From contig QKDA01000045.1 of the NCBI GenBank assembly GCA_003246765.1, positions 1-40,542 of the forward strand: a stretch of 40,542 bases of DNA. The letters run 5' to 3'. Source of the stretch: Spirochaetales bacterium. GTDB taxonomy: Bacteria > Spirochaetota > Spirochaetia > Treponematales > Treponemataceae. Both the position numbers and the translations under genes were made by a program. Each line of letters begins with the position of its first letter. Within the stretch, counting starts at the first letter, position 1. Below, in pieces: positions 7,760 through 16,429 of the stretch. A model generated the notes under the pieces. It saw only the letters and a list, made by a program, of their open reading frames with translations, searched no databases and was not told the DNA's origin.

Positions 7760-9238
7760 ATGAACGTTTGGAAAGTACTGGTGGCGGACGGCGATGCGGA
7801 AGTGCACGCCGCCGCCTCCCTTGCCTTAAAGGGCCTCGAATTCCGGGGCCGCGAGATTCTCCTCTTCAACGCGCGGACCCTTTCCGACGCCCGGTCGGCG
7901 GTCTCGGTGCATCCCGACATCGCCTGCGTCCTCCTGGACTTCGCCCTGGAGGAGACCGCCTCTCCCCCGGGCTTCCTTCCCTGGCTGAGGGGCGAGCGGG
8001 GAAACGCGGACATGCAGGTGCTGGTCCGCTCGGAACGGCAGCTCCGGCCCGCGGAGATATCCAAAGCCCTTCAATACGGCATCAACGACTGGAGGCGCAA
8101 GTCGGAGCTCACGGTCTCCCTCATCCCGGTGATCGTGACGGCGGCCCTGCGGGCCTGGGACTCCCTGAGCGGCCTGAGGGAGCAGCACGAGGAGCTTCGC
8201 CGCATGGTGGACGCCTCCGCCCGGGCCTTCCGTTACGCGGGGCTGCCCGAGTTCGAGCGGGACTCCCTCTCGAGCCTCTCCCTGGTCCTGCACGGAAGCG
8301 AGGGGGAGGCCGGCGCCTTCGCCCTGTTCGCCAGCCGCGCCCCCCACGAGCTGGTCCCGCGGGTCACCACCGCCACGGGCCGGTTCCGGCACCTGGAAGG
8401 CCGCAAGCTCAAGGACGTGCTCGAGCCGGGCATGTACGAGCGGATCCTCAACCACAACTACGCCCGGGGCCACCTTTCCCTGGGAAAGCTCCGGGTATAC
8501 GGCTTTAAGGTACGGGACGGCTCCGAGGCCTTCATCGTCCTGGAGGACGCGGATGGCCTTTCCGAGTGGACCGAGGACCTGTTGGAGAGCTTCCGGCTTC
8601 ATCTGGGGGTGGCGGTGGAGAATTTCCACCTGCACCGGGGGGTCGAGAGCGCCCGGGACGACCTCGTGTTCGCCCTGGGCGAAATGGCCGAGTCCCGCTC
8701 GGAGGAAACCTGGAACCACGTTAAGCGGGTGGCGGAGATAGCCCGGATCATCGGGCAGGGGCTGGGAATGGGGGAATACGAGGCGGAACAGCTCCGCCTG
8801 GCGGCCTCCCTCCACGACCTGGGGAAGCTCAGCATCCCCGAGGGAATTCTCGCCAAGGACGGGAACCTCTCGGAAGACGAGTTCGAGTCCATGAAGAGCC
8901 ACGCTATCGTGGGCTTCGAGATGCTCAACACCTCGAACCGGGACCTCTTCCGCACCGCCGCCAGAATAGCCCTGGAGCACCACGAGAACTGGGACGGCAC
9001 GGGCTATCCCCGGGGGCTAAAGGGGGAGGAGATCGGCCTCTATTCCCGAATCGTCACCGTGGCGGACGTATTCGACGCCCTGGGAAACCGGCGCTCCTAC
9101 AAGAAGCCCTGGGAAGGGCCGGACATCATGGAGTTCATGTACCGGGAGACGGGCAAGAAATTCGACCCCCGGGTGATGGACGTCTTCTTCGAGCGGATCG
9201 ACGAGCTCAACGAGCTGAGGACCCTCTTCCCGGACTGA
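7760..9238 (+). CDS. Response regulator with DUF3369-like and HD-GYP domains
   Basis: A 492-residue signalling protein. Residues 1-125 form a receiver-like domain with acidic residues at 10-12, a probable phospho-acceptor Asp60 (VLLD) and Lys114 in YGINDWRRKSEL. Residues about 140-310 resemble the DUF3369 linker typical of this spirochaete/Vibrio protein type. Residues about 315-492 are an HD-GYP phosphodiesterase domain with LHDLGK and HHENWDGTGYP, the metal-binding and GYP motifs. HD-GYP enzymes usually hydrolyse cyclic di-GMP. The start at 7760 has GGGGAAAG just upstream and a TATACT box at 7743-7748; the longer open frame to its left overlaps argA on the other strand and was discarded. 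No partner histidine kinase is adjacent. It converges with the antiporter gene, leaving nine bases between stops. Confidence 0.9.
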   Translation: MNVWKVLVADGDAEVHAAASLALKGLEFRGREILLFNARTLSDARSAVSVHPDIACVLLDFALEETASPPGFLPWLRGERGNADMQVLVRSERQLRPAEISKALQYGINDWRRKSELTVSLIPVIVTAALRAWDSLSGLREQHEELRRMVDASARAFRYAGLPEFERDSLSSLSLVLHGSEGEAGAFALFASRAPHELVPRVTTATGRFRHLEGRKLKDVLEPGMYERILNHNYARGHLSLGKLRVYGFKVRDGSEAFIVLEDADGLSEWTEDLLESFRLHLGVAVENFHLHRGVESARDDLVFALGEMAESRSEETWNHVKRVAEIARIIGQGLGMGEYEAEQLRLAASLHDLGKLSIPEGILAKDGNLSEDEFESMKSHAIVGFEMLNTSNRDLFRTAARIALEHHENWDGTGYPRGLKGEEIGLYSRIVTVADVFDALGNRRSYKKPWEGPDIMEFMYRETGKKFDPRVMDVFFERIDELNELRTLFPD

Positions 9239-9247
9239 CCTCCCGCC

Positions 9248-10528
9248 TTATCTCCAAAGGGCCCACAGGAAGAGCGCCGCCGAGGCGGTGGTGATCACCG
9301 TGAAGGGGAGGCCGATCTTGAGCCAGCCCGCGAAGTTCATGGGATGCCCCTCCTTCTTGAGGATGCCCATGGCGACGATGTTCGCCGAGGCCCCGAAGGG
9401 GGTGAGGTTGCCGCCGAGGCAGGAGCCGATGAGCAGGGCGAACATGTAGAGCTCCGGCTTGAGGCCGAGCTGGTTTCCCAGGCTCGCCGCCACGGGAAGC
9501 ATGGCGATGATGTAGGGCACGTTGTCCACGAAGCCCGAGATGACCACCGAAACGGCGATGATGACCAGGAAGCCCAGGATCACGCTGTCGCCGATTACCC
9601 CCGAGAGCACTCCCGCGAACTGCGTGAGGAGTCCCACCTTCTCGATGGCCCCGATGACGATGAAGATGCCGATGAGGAAGAGTATGGTCTCCCAGTCGAG
9701 GCCCTTTACCATCTTGAGCGTGTCCGCGGCGCTTTCCTTCCGCACGAAGCGGTACCACAGGAGCCCCGCGACGCCGAGGCCGAGGACGAGGAGCCCCGCC
9801 GCCAGGGATACCCCGGAGCCGAAGAAGGAGCTCACCGCCAGGCCCGCGATCATGAGAAGGAGGAGGACCGTGGGCACCATGGAGAGGACGGGCTCCCGCC
9901 GGATCTCCACCTTGGCCCCACCGTGGCGGGCGAAATAGGCGTAGAAGTACACCGCCCCCGCGAGCATGCCCACCTGGACCACGAAGAAGATGGAGGGGGT
10001 GCCCTGGTAGAAGAAGAAGTCGTTGAAGCCGTACTTGGCGTAGCTCGCGAAGATCATTGAGGGGGGGTCGCCCACGAGGGTGGCGGTTCCCTGGAGGTTG
10101 GCCATTACCGCGAGGCCCACCATGAAGTAGGTGGGGTCCATCTTCATCTTCTTGGAGAGGGCCAGGGCGATGGGGGCCATGACGAGGACGGTGGCCACGT
10201 TTTCCACGAAGGCCGAGATGATGCCCGTCATCATGAGGATGGCGACCACCGCGAGGCCCACGTTGGGGGATCGGTCCACGATGTCGTCGGCGATGCGGGC
10301 GGGCACCCGGGAATAGATGAAGAGCTCCGCGATGGCGAGGCTTCCCACGTAGATCATGAGGACGTTCCAGTTCACCAGGTCGAAGAGGGCGTGGCCCGGG
10401 GAAACCACCCCGAGGACCACCGTGAGCAGGGCCGCGCCGAGGCTCGCCCAGGCCTTCTTGTTCGGGAAGGCGATGACGACGGCGTACATGAGGACGGCGA
10501 TCGCGAGAACGATCCATTTCATTTCCAT
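9248..10528 (-). CDS. ArsB/NhaD-superfamily ion transporter (putative Na+/H+ antiporter)
   Basis: A 426-residue inner-membrane protein with about 11-12 hydrophobic helices. Two symmetry-related motifs identify the ion transporter (IT) superfamily: SAFVENVATVLVMAPIALAL in the first half and SGFVDNVPYIIAMLPVAASL in the second, plus TATLVGDPPSMI and GGNLTPFGASANIVAMGI. These resemble NhaD/ArsB-type carriers, but exact substrate (sodium, arsenite or a dicarboxylate) cannot be read. ATG at 10528 was chosen because AAGGAG lies nine bases upstream; an in-frame start at 10555 falls inside the leader. The leader carries a strong intrinsic terminator before the coding region, suggesting control by attenuation. 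It is a single-gene unit. Confidence 0.85.
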   Translation of the reverse strand: MEMKWIVLAIAVLMYAVVIAFPNKKAWASLGAALLTVVLGVVSPGHALFDLVNWNVLMIYVGSLAIAELFIYSRVPARIADDIVDRSPNVGLAVVAILMMTGIISAFVENVATVLVMAPIALALSKKMKMDPTYFMVGLAVMANLQGTATLVGDPPSMIFASYAKYGFNDFFFYQGTPSIFFVVQVGMLAGAVYFYAYFARHGGAKVEIRREPVLSMVPTVLLLLMIAGLAVSSFFGSGVSLAAGLLVLGLGVAGLLWYRFVRKESAADTLKMVKGLDWETILFLIGIFIVIGAIEKVGLLTQFAGVLSGVIGDSVILGFLVIIAVSVVISGFVDNVPYIIAMLPVAASLGNQLGLKPELYMFALLIGSCLGGNLTPFGASANIVAMGILKKEGHPMNFAGWLKIGLPFTVITTASAALFLWALWR

Positions 10529-10569
10529 AGGTTCCACTCCTTGGGACTCGCGCATCCCGGGGGGCTCTT

Positions 10570-10624
10570 AAAAAAAAGACCCCTCGCGCCGACGGGCCGA
10601 CTGACGGCCATTCCGCGCGAAAGG
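10570..10624 (-). terminator. Leader terminator/attenuator of the antiporter gene
   Basis: Read on the minus strand, a 10-bp stem pairs the arms at 10615-10624 and 10580-10589. It encloses a second hairpin, GGCCG-TCAGT-CGGCC, and is followed by two bases and eight T residues (10570-10577). This is a canonical Rho-independent terminator. It lies about 40 bases upstream of the antiporter ATG and no minus-strand gene lies upstream to terminate. A TTGACG box sits about 50 bases upstream of it with a weak -10 (TAGTCT) 18 bases later. This arrangement is typical of a riboswitch or attenuator. No known aptamer class was recognised. Confidence 0.7.
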
Positions 10625-10760
10625 TCTGGTATCCCCGGGTCCGCCTAAGACTAGCCGAGGGGCCCTTCCCTCGTCAAGAAGGAGGGGCAGGACGCGGGGG
10701 GGATTCGTGCTATACTCCGGGGCATCGAAAAAGACACTAAATAAGGAGCGTTACTTCACA

Positions 10761-13640
10761 ATGAAATCACTAATCGCGCGAACCTCGCGGGGCCGCTTCC
10801 TGTCCTTGGGCTTGGCCGTCCTCCTGGGGGCCCTTCTGTCGGTCGTTGGCGCCGTATCCTGCGCCACTGCCCCGCAAGCTTCCTACCCCGAGGGCCTGTC
10901 GGCGAAAGCCGCCCTCCCCGCGGATCCCGCCGCGCTCTCGGGCCGGCTCGATAACGGCATGGCCTGGAAAATCCTCAAGAACGGGGAGCCCAAGAACCGT
11001 ATCGCCCTGAGGCTCGCGGTTAACGCGGGCTCCGTCCTGGAGGCGGAAGACCAGCGGGGCATCGCCCACCTGGTGGAGCACATGGCCTTCAACGGGAGCG
11101 AGCACTTCGCCAAGAACGAGCTTATCGACTACTTCGAGAGCATCGGCATGGCCTTCGGCCCCGAGGTGAACGCCTATACCTCCTTTGACGAGACCGTCTA
11201 CATGCTGGAAATTCCCGCGGACGATCCTGAAATTCTCGCCCAATCCCTCCTGGTCCTTAGGGACTGGGCGGCGGGGCTCTCCTTTGACCAGGAAGAGCTC
11301 GACAAGGAACGGGGAGTGGTCGTGGAGGAATGGAGGCTCGGCCGGGGCGCCTCGGGCCGGGCCAACGACAAGGTCTTCCCCTTCATATTCGCCGGTTCCC
11401 TCTACGCCGAACGCCTGCCCATCGGGGATCCCGAAATCGTGAAGACCGTGACCCGCGACCGGGTAGTCGACTTTTACCGCGACTGGTACCGGCCGGACCT
11501 CATGAGCGTGACCCTCGTAGGCGACGCCGATCCGGAGGCGCTTCTGAACGCCCTTGAGGGCAGCCTCGGCACGATTCCCCGGGCGAAGGGAAAGGCCCGC
11601 CGGCCCATTCCGGCGGGACCGAAGGGGGGAACTCCCGCCGTCCTGGTGTTCAAGGACCCGGAAATTCAGTACACCACCGTGGAAATCCTCGAGCCTTCCC
11701 CCACCCGGGTAGCCAGGACCGTCGCGGACCTGCGGGCTTCCCTGGTCCGGTCCCTGGCGGAATCGGCCTTCAACGCCCGGCTCGGGGAGAAAACCCTCGT
11801 CGCGAATCCCGTTATCCTGGGCGCCGGGGCCGGTTCCCAGCGCCTTTCCCGGGCCGCGGACTTCGCCTACCTCGCCATGGTTCCCCAGCCGGGAAAATTC
11901 GGCGAGGGCATGAAGGAGCTTCTCACGGAGTGGCTCCGGTACCGGCAGTTCGGCATTACCCCCCTCGAGCTCGACCGGGCCCGGGAGAGCGTGCTCGACT
12001 CCGTAAGGCAGGCCTGGCTCGACCGGGAGAAAATACCCTCCGCCTCCATTGCCGCTTCCCTCGTGAACGAGGCCCTCTACGGCGACGTGCGGCTCTCCCC
12101 CGACGACGAGCTCAAGTACGCGGAGGCCCTGCTTCCCCTTATCTCGAAGGAAGAGGTGGACGGCGCGATAGGGAAGTGGTTCGCCGATCGCGGCACCGCC
12201 CTGGTGGTTACTGCGAACGCCTCCGCGTCGGACATTCCCCCCGAAGCGGAGCTTCTCGGCCTCTGGCAGGACTGGACGGACGAAACCGCCCTCGTTCCCT
12301 ACGTCGAGGCGGGCCTGGAGCGGCCCCTCTTCGATCCCGGGCTCGCGGCCCCGGAAACCGGCGTCTCGGTCCTTTCCGAGCGAAAGCTCACCGCCGACGG
12401 GCTCCTGGAGTGGAAGCTCCCCAACGGGGTCACGGTGCTCGCCCTTCCCACCGACTACAAGAACAACGAGGTGCTCTTTTCCGCCTGGAGCAAGGGAGGC
12501 ACTTCCCTCGTTTCCGAAGCGGACTTTCCCTCCGCGGCGGTGGCCGCGTCCTGGGCCCAGATGTCGGGCCTGAACGGCTATTCCGCCCCGGACCTGCAAA
12601 AGAAGCTTTCCGGCATGACCGTGGGGGCCTCTCCCTGGATCGGCTCCACCTTCGAGGGCCTGTCGGGCTCCTCCTCGGTAAAGGACCTGGAAACGGCCTT
12701 TCAGCTTTTGAATCTCTATTTCACCCGGCCGAGCTTCACCGGCGACGCCTGGGGCTCCCTCATCGCCCAGCTGGAAACGGTGGCGGCGGCCCGGAAGAAC
12801 GAGCCCGCCCAGGCCTTCGAGGACCTCAAGTCGCGCCTCCTGTACGGGGACGACCTGCGCCACGCCCCCCTCACGCCGGAACTGGTGGCCCTCATGGACC
12901 GCTCCCGTTCCGAGGCGGCTTACCGGGAGCGCTTCGCCGGCGCCGGGGATTTCACCTTCGTTTTCGTGGGCAGCTTCGATCCCTCCTCGCTGAAGGCCCT
13001 CGCGCTCAAGTATCTCGCTTCCCTGCCGGCCTCCCCCTCCGCCGAGGAGGCCCGCGACCTGGATCCGCCCTTCCCGTCGGGGAGGGTGAGCGAAACCCTC
13101 AAGCGTGGGGTAGACCCAAAAAGCCGGGTTTTCCTGGCCTTCGGCGGGCCCGCGAAGGTGTCCGGAGAGGACCGGGAGCTCTATGGGGAACTGTGCTCGC
13201 TCCTGGAAATCCGCCTCCGGGAAATCATCCGGGAAGACATGAGCGGCTCCTACGGCGTTTCCGTGCGGGGAAGCCTCCAGTCCTATCCCGCCGGCCGCTT
13301 CGAGACGACCGTCGAGTTCGGCTGCGAGCCCGGGCGCGAAGAGGAGCTCGCCCAGGCGGCGCTCGATCAGATCCGCTGGATGCAGGGCGCCCCGATACCG
13401 GAAAAGTACGTGACCAAGCTCCGGGAGAACCTCAAGCGGAGCCGCGAGGAGAGCTACCGGAGCAACGGCTGGTGGCTGGGGCGCATCGTGTCCTTCGGCA
13501 CCGAGGGCCGCGATTACGGCCTCATGCGGGACGCGGACGCCCTCCTGCCGCTTCTCACGGGGGAAAACCTCCAGGCCCTGGCGAAACGCTGGTTCAATAC
13601 GGAGAACTTCGTGAGCGCCTATCTCAAGCCCGAAAAATAA
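10761..13640 (+). CDS. M16 family zinc metalloprotease lipoprotein (PqqL-like)
   Basis: A 959-residue insulinase-family protease. The N-terminus is a lipoprotein signal (hydrophobic 14-31, lipobox AVSC, Cys34), so it is probably membrane-anchored on the outside of the inner membrane or in the periplasm. The inverted zinc motif HLVEH is at 103-107 and the Glu-rich helix ERGVVVEEW follows about 80 residues later, as expected for a catalytic M16 half. A second, catalytically inactive M16-like half follows (from about residue 570: LEWKLPNGVTVLALP). Length and two-half layout match bacterial PqqL-type peptidases. ATG 10761 has AAGGAG at 10743-10748 (spacing 12, slightly long) and TATACT at 10711-10716. 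Substrate is unknown. It stands alone between divergent and convergent genes. Confidence 0.93.
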   Translation: MKSLIARTSRGRFLSLGLAVLLGALLSVVGAVSCATAPQASYPEGLSAKAALPADPAALSGRLDNGMAWKILKNGEPKNRIALRLAVNAGSVLEAEDQRGIAHLVEHMAFNGSEHFAKNELIDYFESIGMAFGPEVNAYTSFDETVYMLEIPADDPEILAQSLLVLRDWAAGLSFDQEELDKERGVVVEEWRLGRGASGRANDKVFPFIFAGSLYAERLPIGDPEIVKTVTRDRVVDFYRDWYRPDLMSVTLVGDADPEALLNALEGSLGTIPRAKGKARRPIPAGPKGGTPAVLVFKDPEIQYTTVEILEPSPTRVARTVADLRASLVRSLAESAFNARLGEKTLVANPVILGAGAGSQRLSRAADFAYLAMVPQPGKFGEGMKELLTEWLRYRQFGITPLELDRARESVLDSVRQAWLDREKIPSASIAASLVNEALYGDVRLSPDDELKYAEALLPLISKEEVDGAIGKWFADRGTALVVTANASASDIPPEAELLGLWQDWTDETALVPYVEAGLERPLFDPGLAAPETGVSVLSERKLTADGLLEWKLPNGVTVLALPTDYKNNEVLFSAWSKGGTSLVSEADFPSAAVAASWAQMSGLNGYSAPDLQKKLSGMTVGASPWIGSTFEGLSGSSSVKDLETAFQLLNLYFTRPSFTGDAWGSLIAQLETVAAARKNEPAQAFEDLKSRLLYGDDLRHAPLTPELVALMDRSRSEAAYRERFAGAGDFTFVFVGSFDPSSLKALALKYLASLPASPSAEEARDLDPPFPSGRVSETLKRGVDPKSRVFLAFGGPAKVSGEDRELYGELCSLLEIRLREIIREDMSGSYGVSVRGSLQSYPAGRFETTVEFGCEPGREEELAQAALDQIRWMQGAPIPEKYVTKLRENLKRSREESYRSNGWWLGRIVSFGTEGRDYGLMRDADALLPLLTGENLQALAKRWFNTENFVSAYLKPEK

Positions 13641-13670
13641 AAAAAAGGGCAGGGGGCGTATCCCCCTGCC
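13637..13670 (-). terminator. Rho-independent terminator for the ferredoxin gene
   Basis: The hairpin GGCAGGGGG (13648-13656), loop CGTAT, and CCCCCTGCC (13662-13670) is followed on the minus strand by a T-run (13637-13646). It lies downstream of the minus-strand ferredoxin-like gene and overlaps the end of the M16 gene. A second perfect hairpin, arms CCCGGCGGAC and GTCCGCCGGG at 13679-13701, sits just before it. Confidence 0.8.
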
Positions 13671-13757
13671 TCCGGTGTCCCGGCGGACGGAGTCCGCCGG
13701 GCGCCCCTCCGGCACCCCCCAAAGGGCGCCGGGCGGCTGCCCCCGTTCCGGGGCGGC

Positions 13758-14549
13758 TTACAGAATCTCCCCTTCCGCCGAGATCGTTACCACCTGCCAG
13801 GGAATGAATTTCCCGCTGGCCTTGAGGGCCTCCGTCGCCGCGTGGGAAAGCCCCCCGCAGCAGGGAACCTCCATGCGGACCACGGTGACGCTCTTGATGT
13901 CGTTCTCCGCGATGATGGCGGTAAGCTTCTCGGTATAATCGCCGGAATCGAGCTTGGGGCAGCCGATTACCGCCACCCTCCCGCGGATGAAGTCCTTGTG
14001 GAAGGCGGCGTAGGCGTAGGCCGCGCAGTCCGCGGCGATGAGAAGGTTCGCCCCTTGGAAGTAGGAAGCCCTCACGGGAACGAGCTTGATCTGGACGGGC
14101 CACTGCCTGAGCTCGGAGGCCGGGGCTCCGGAAGCGGGGCTCTCGCCCGCGGCGGAAGCCGGTTGCGCGGCCGGTATCGGGGCGGGGCCCGATGCCGCCA
14201 TATTGCCCGAGAGGCTCCTTGCGGCGGAGCCGGGGCAGCCAGAGAAGGGGGCAAAGGCAGCCCCCCGCGCATGCGCCGGCCTTGTCGCCCCTGAACCCTC
14301 TTTTCTCGCGCGTTCTTCCATATTCTTCTTTACCGCTTCCTCGTCGTAAGCCGCCGCTTCCCGTTCCTCGAAGGTAATGGCCCCGGTGGGGCAGGCGGGA
14401 AGGCAGTTGCCCAGGCCGTCGCAGTAGTCGTCCCGGATGAGGCGCGCCTTGCCCCCCTCCAGGGCGATGGCCCCCTCGTGGCAGGCGCTCACGCATACCC
14501 CGCAGCCGTTGCACTTTTCCGAATCTATCTTGATGATCTGCCGTTTCAT
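13758..14549 (-). CDS. 4Fe-4S ferredoxin-type protein with C-terminal thiol domain
   Basis: A 263-residue iron-sulfur protein. Residues 1-60 hold a complete CNGCGVCVSACH cluster motif and a second one, CDGLGNCLPACP, in which one of the four usual cysteines is absent (CX5CX3CP), as is common in this protein type. Residues about 75-150 are a low-complexity Ala/Pro/Gly linker. The C-terminal part (about 155-263) contains AADCAAYAYA, GCPKLD and VPCCGG, a conserved cysteine-rich domain seen in redox proteins of anaerobes. ATG 14549 has AAGGAG seven bases upstream and TATACT on the same strand near 14577-14582. It likely passes electrons in the cytoplasm, but no partner enzyme is adjacent. It ends at a strong terminator. 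Confidence 0.85.
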   Translation of the reverse strand: MKRQIIKIDSEKCNGCGVCVSACHEGAIALEGGKARLIRDDYCDGLGNCLPACPTGAITFEEREAAAYDEEAVKKNMEERARKEGSGATRPAHARGAAFAPFSGCPGSAARSLSGNMAASGPAPIPAAQPASAAGESPASGAPASELRQWPVQIKLVPVRASYFQGANLLIAADCAAYAYAAFHKDFIRGRVAVIGCPKLDSGDYTEKLTAIIAENDIKSVTVVRMEVPCCGGLSHAATEALKASGKFIPWQVVTISAEGEIL

Positions 14550-14707
14550 GGTAGTCTCCTTGGCTCTTGATACCTCGAGTATAGGGAATTCGCTGGGGGG
14601 AGTATGTTGCGGATGCGACAGGGGCGGTTTTTTTTGGGATTGGGTCGCCGATCGCCGGCTTATGCTTGCTCCCCCCCGCGGAATAACGGTAAGGTGGAAG
14701 GCACACT

Positions 14708-15355
14708 ATGAAACGGTACGACACGATTGTTTTTGACATGGACGGAACCCTCCTGGATACCCTGGAGGATTTGGCGGACGCGGTGAACTTCGCCCTCCGG
14801 GAAACGGGTATGGATGAGCGGACCCTTGAGGAGATCCGGCGCTTCGTGGGGAACGGGGTGCGAACCCTGATGGAGCGGGCCGTGGCGGGGGGAGCGGAGC
14901 ATCCCCTCTTCGAAAGGGCCTTCGCCCTCTTCAGGGAACGCTATGCCGATCATTCTGCGGACAAGACGAAGCCCTACGAGGGAATCCTTCCCCTTTTACG
15001 GGAGCTGAAAGAGCGCGGCTATGCCCTGGCGGTGGTCTCCAACAAGGTGGACGCCGCCGTGAAGGAGCTCGTTCCCCGGTATTTCGGCAGCCTTTTGGAC
15101 GCCGCCGTGGGCGAGCGGGAGGGCATGCCCCGTAAACCCGCCCCCGACGGGGTATTCGCGGCCCTGGAGGAGCTCGGGAAGGGCGCCGAAACCGCCCTCT
15201 TCGTCGGGGACTCCGAGGTGGACGCCCAAACCGCGAAGAACGCGGGGCTTCCCCTGGTGGCGGTGCTTTGGGGCTTCCGCGACGAGGCCTGCCTACGGGC
15301 GGAGGGAGCGACCCGCTTTGCCCGGCATCCCCGGGATATCCTCGCGTTTTTATGA
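14708..15355 (+). CDS. gph: HAD-superfamily phosphatase, phosphoglycolate phosphatase-like
   Basis: A 215-residue haloacid-dehalogenase-type hydrolase. Motif I is FDMDGTLLDT (residues 9-18) with the nucleophilic Asp, motif II VVSNK, the motif III lysine lies in the PRKPAPDG segment, and motif IV is FVGDSEVDAQTAKNAG. The cap between residues 18 and 80 matches Gph/PGMB-type enzymes. Phosphoglycolate is the usual substrate, but other sugar phosphates are possible, especially as the arabinose operon follows. The promoter of the next gene starts only two bases after the stop, so the two are separately controlled. GGAAGG lies upstream of the ATG. Confidence 0.85.
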   Translation: MKRYDTIVFDMDGTLLDTLEDLADAVNFALRETGMDERTLEEIRRFVGNGVRTLMERAVAGGAEHPLFERAFALFRERYADHSADKTKPYEGILPLLRELKERGYALAVVSNKVDAAVKELVPRYFGSLLDAAVGEREGMPRKPAPDGVFAALEELGKGAETALFVGDSEVDAQTAKNAGLPLVAVLWGFRDEACLRAEGATRFARHPRDILAFL

Positions 15356-15356
15356 G

Positions 15357-15385
15357 TTGACCGGAATCGGATTCCGGTTTACGAT
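15357..15385 (+). promoter_or_regulatory. Promoter of the arabinose operon with palindromic operator in the spacer
   Basis: TTGACC (15357-15362), a 17-bp spacer and TACGAT (15380-15385) form a sigma-70-type promoter. A perfect 17-bp palindrome, CCGGAATCGGATTCCGG (15361-15377), fills almost the whole spacer. This is where a LacI-family repressor would block RNA polymerase. The adjacent gene encodes such a regulator, so autorepression is likely. Confidence 0.7.
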
Positions 15386-15412
15386 GAGTGTAGGTACACG
15401 CAAGGGGGTTTT

Positions 15413-16429
15413 GTGACCGTAACGGAGATCGCCAGGCTGGCGGGGGTATCCATCGGCACCGTAGACCGGGTTCTTCACGACCGGGGCCGGGTATCCGCGG
15501 AAACGAGGGATAAGATCCGCCACATCATCGAGACCGAGGGCTTCCAGCCGAATCCTTTGGCCCGGCACCTCAAGCGGAACCGGGGCTATCTCATCGGCGT
15601 GCTTATGCCTTCCCTGGAAAGCGAAAGCGGTTACTGGAACCTCATGTACGAGGCTATCGGGCGGGCGGCGGCGGAATACGCGGTTTTTTCCCTGGAGGTC
15701 CGCCACTTTCCCTTCGAGCGCACGGACCGCCGTTCCCTGGACCGCGCCTGGAAGGCCATGCTCGACGCTTCCTGCGACGGCCTCGTCATCGCCCCGGTGA
15801 TGCAGGAGGAGACCCTCCTCCTCCTCGCCTCCGAGCCCCCCGCGGTGCCCTACTGCCTCATTGACTCCCCCCTTCCCGGCTCCGCTCCCGTTTCCACCGT
15901 GGCCCAGGACCCCTTTCAGGGGGGCTTTCTCGCGGGCCGCATGATGTCGCTCCTGTGTCCCGGGGAAGGGCCCTTTGCGGCGGTGCGCCCCTATACCGAG
16001 GCCTTCAACCTCAACGAGCGGGCCCGGGGCTTTCGCGCCTGGTTCGAGGCCGCCGGGGGGGGCGAGGTCGTGGACGTTCTGTGTCCCGACAGCCCGGCGG
16101 AGAGGCGGGACGCGGTCCTGGACGGCATTCTTGATTCCCGCCCGGACATCCGGGGCTTCTTCGCGGTTTCCTCCATCGGACACGCGGTGGCGGAAAGGCT
16201 CAAGCTCAGGGGGCTTGAGGGAAGCCGCAGGGTAATAGGCTACGACCTGGTGGCGGAAAACCGGGAATGCTTGCGTTCGGGCCTGATCGACTGCCTCATC
16301 TCCCAGCGCCCCGAGGAGCAGGGCCGTATCGCCGTGAGCCAGCTTTACCGGAGCATGGTGCTCGAAGAGGAAAGCGAAGGCGAAATCGCCATGCCGTTGG
16401 ACATATATTTCAAGGAGAACCTCGTATGA
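15413..16429 (+). CDS. LacI-family transcriptional regulator of the arabinose operon
   Basis: A 338-residue repressor. Residues 2-21 form the LacI helix-turn-helix (TVTEIARLAGVSIGTVDRVL), residues about 45-55 the hinge (PLARHLKRN), and from about 58 on a periplasmic-binding-protein-like sugar sensor. It starts with GTG at 15413 behind AAGGGGG. Its stop overlaps the araB start (ATGA at 16426-16429), placing it first in the operon regulator-araB-araA-araD. It probably senses arabinose or a pathway intermediate and binds the palindrome at 15361-15377. The name araR was avoided because that symbol is used for GntR/LacI hybrids in Bacillus. Family call firm, ligand inferred. Confidence 0.88.
   Translation: MTVTEIARLAGVSIGTVDRVLHDRGRVSAETRDKIRHIIETEGFQPNPLARHLKRNRGYLIGVLMPSLESESGYWNLMYEAIGRAAAEYAVFSLEVRHFPFERTDRRSLDRAWKAMLDASCDGLVIAPVMQEETLLLLASEPPAVPYCLIDSPLPGSAPVSTVAQDPFQGGFLAGRMMSLLCPGEGPFAAVRPYTEAFNLNERARGFRAWFEAAGGGEVVDVLCPDSPAERRDAVLDGILDSRPDIRGFFAVSSIGHAVAERLKLRGLEGSRRVIGYDLVAENRECLRSGLIDCLISQRPEEQGRIAVSQLYRSMVLEEESEGEIAMPLDIYFKENLV

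Noticed and set aside
13648-13670. Terminator for the M16 protease gene
   Set aside because: On the plus strand no T-run follows the hairpin; the T-run is on the minus strand.
10770-13715. Long minus-strand open frame opposite the M16 protease
   Set aside because: A high-GC shadow: its translation has no recognisable domains, while the plus strand has signal peptide and zinc motif.
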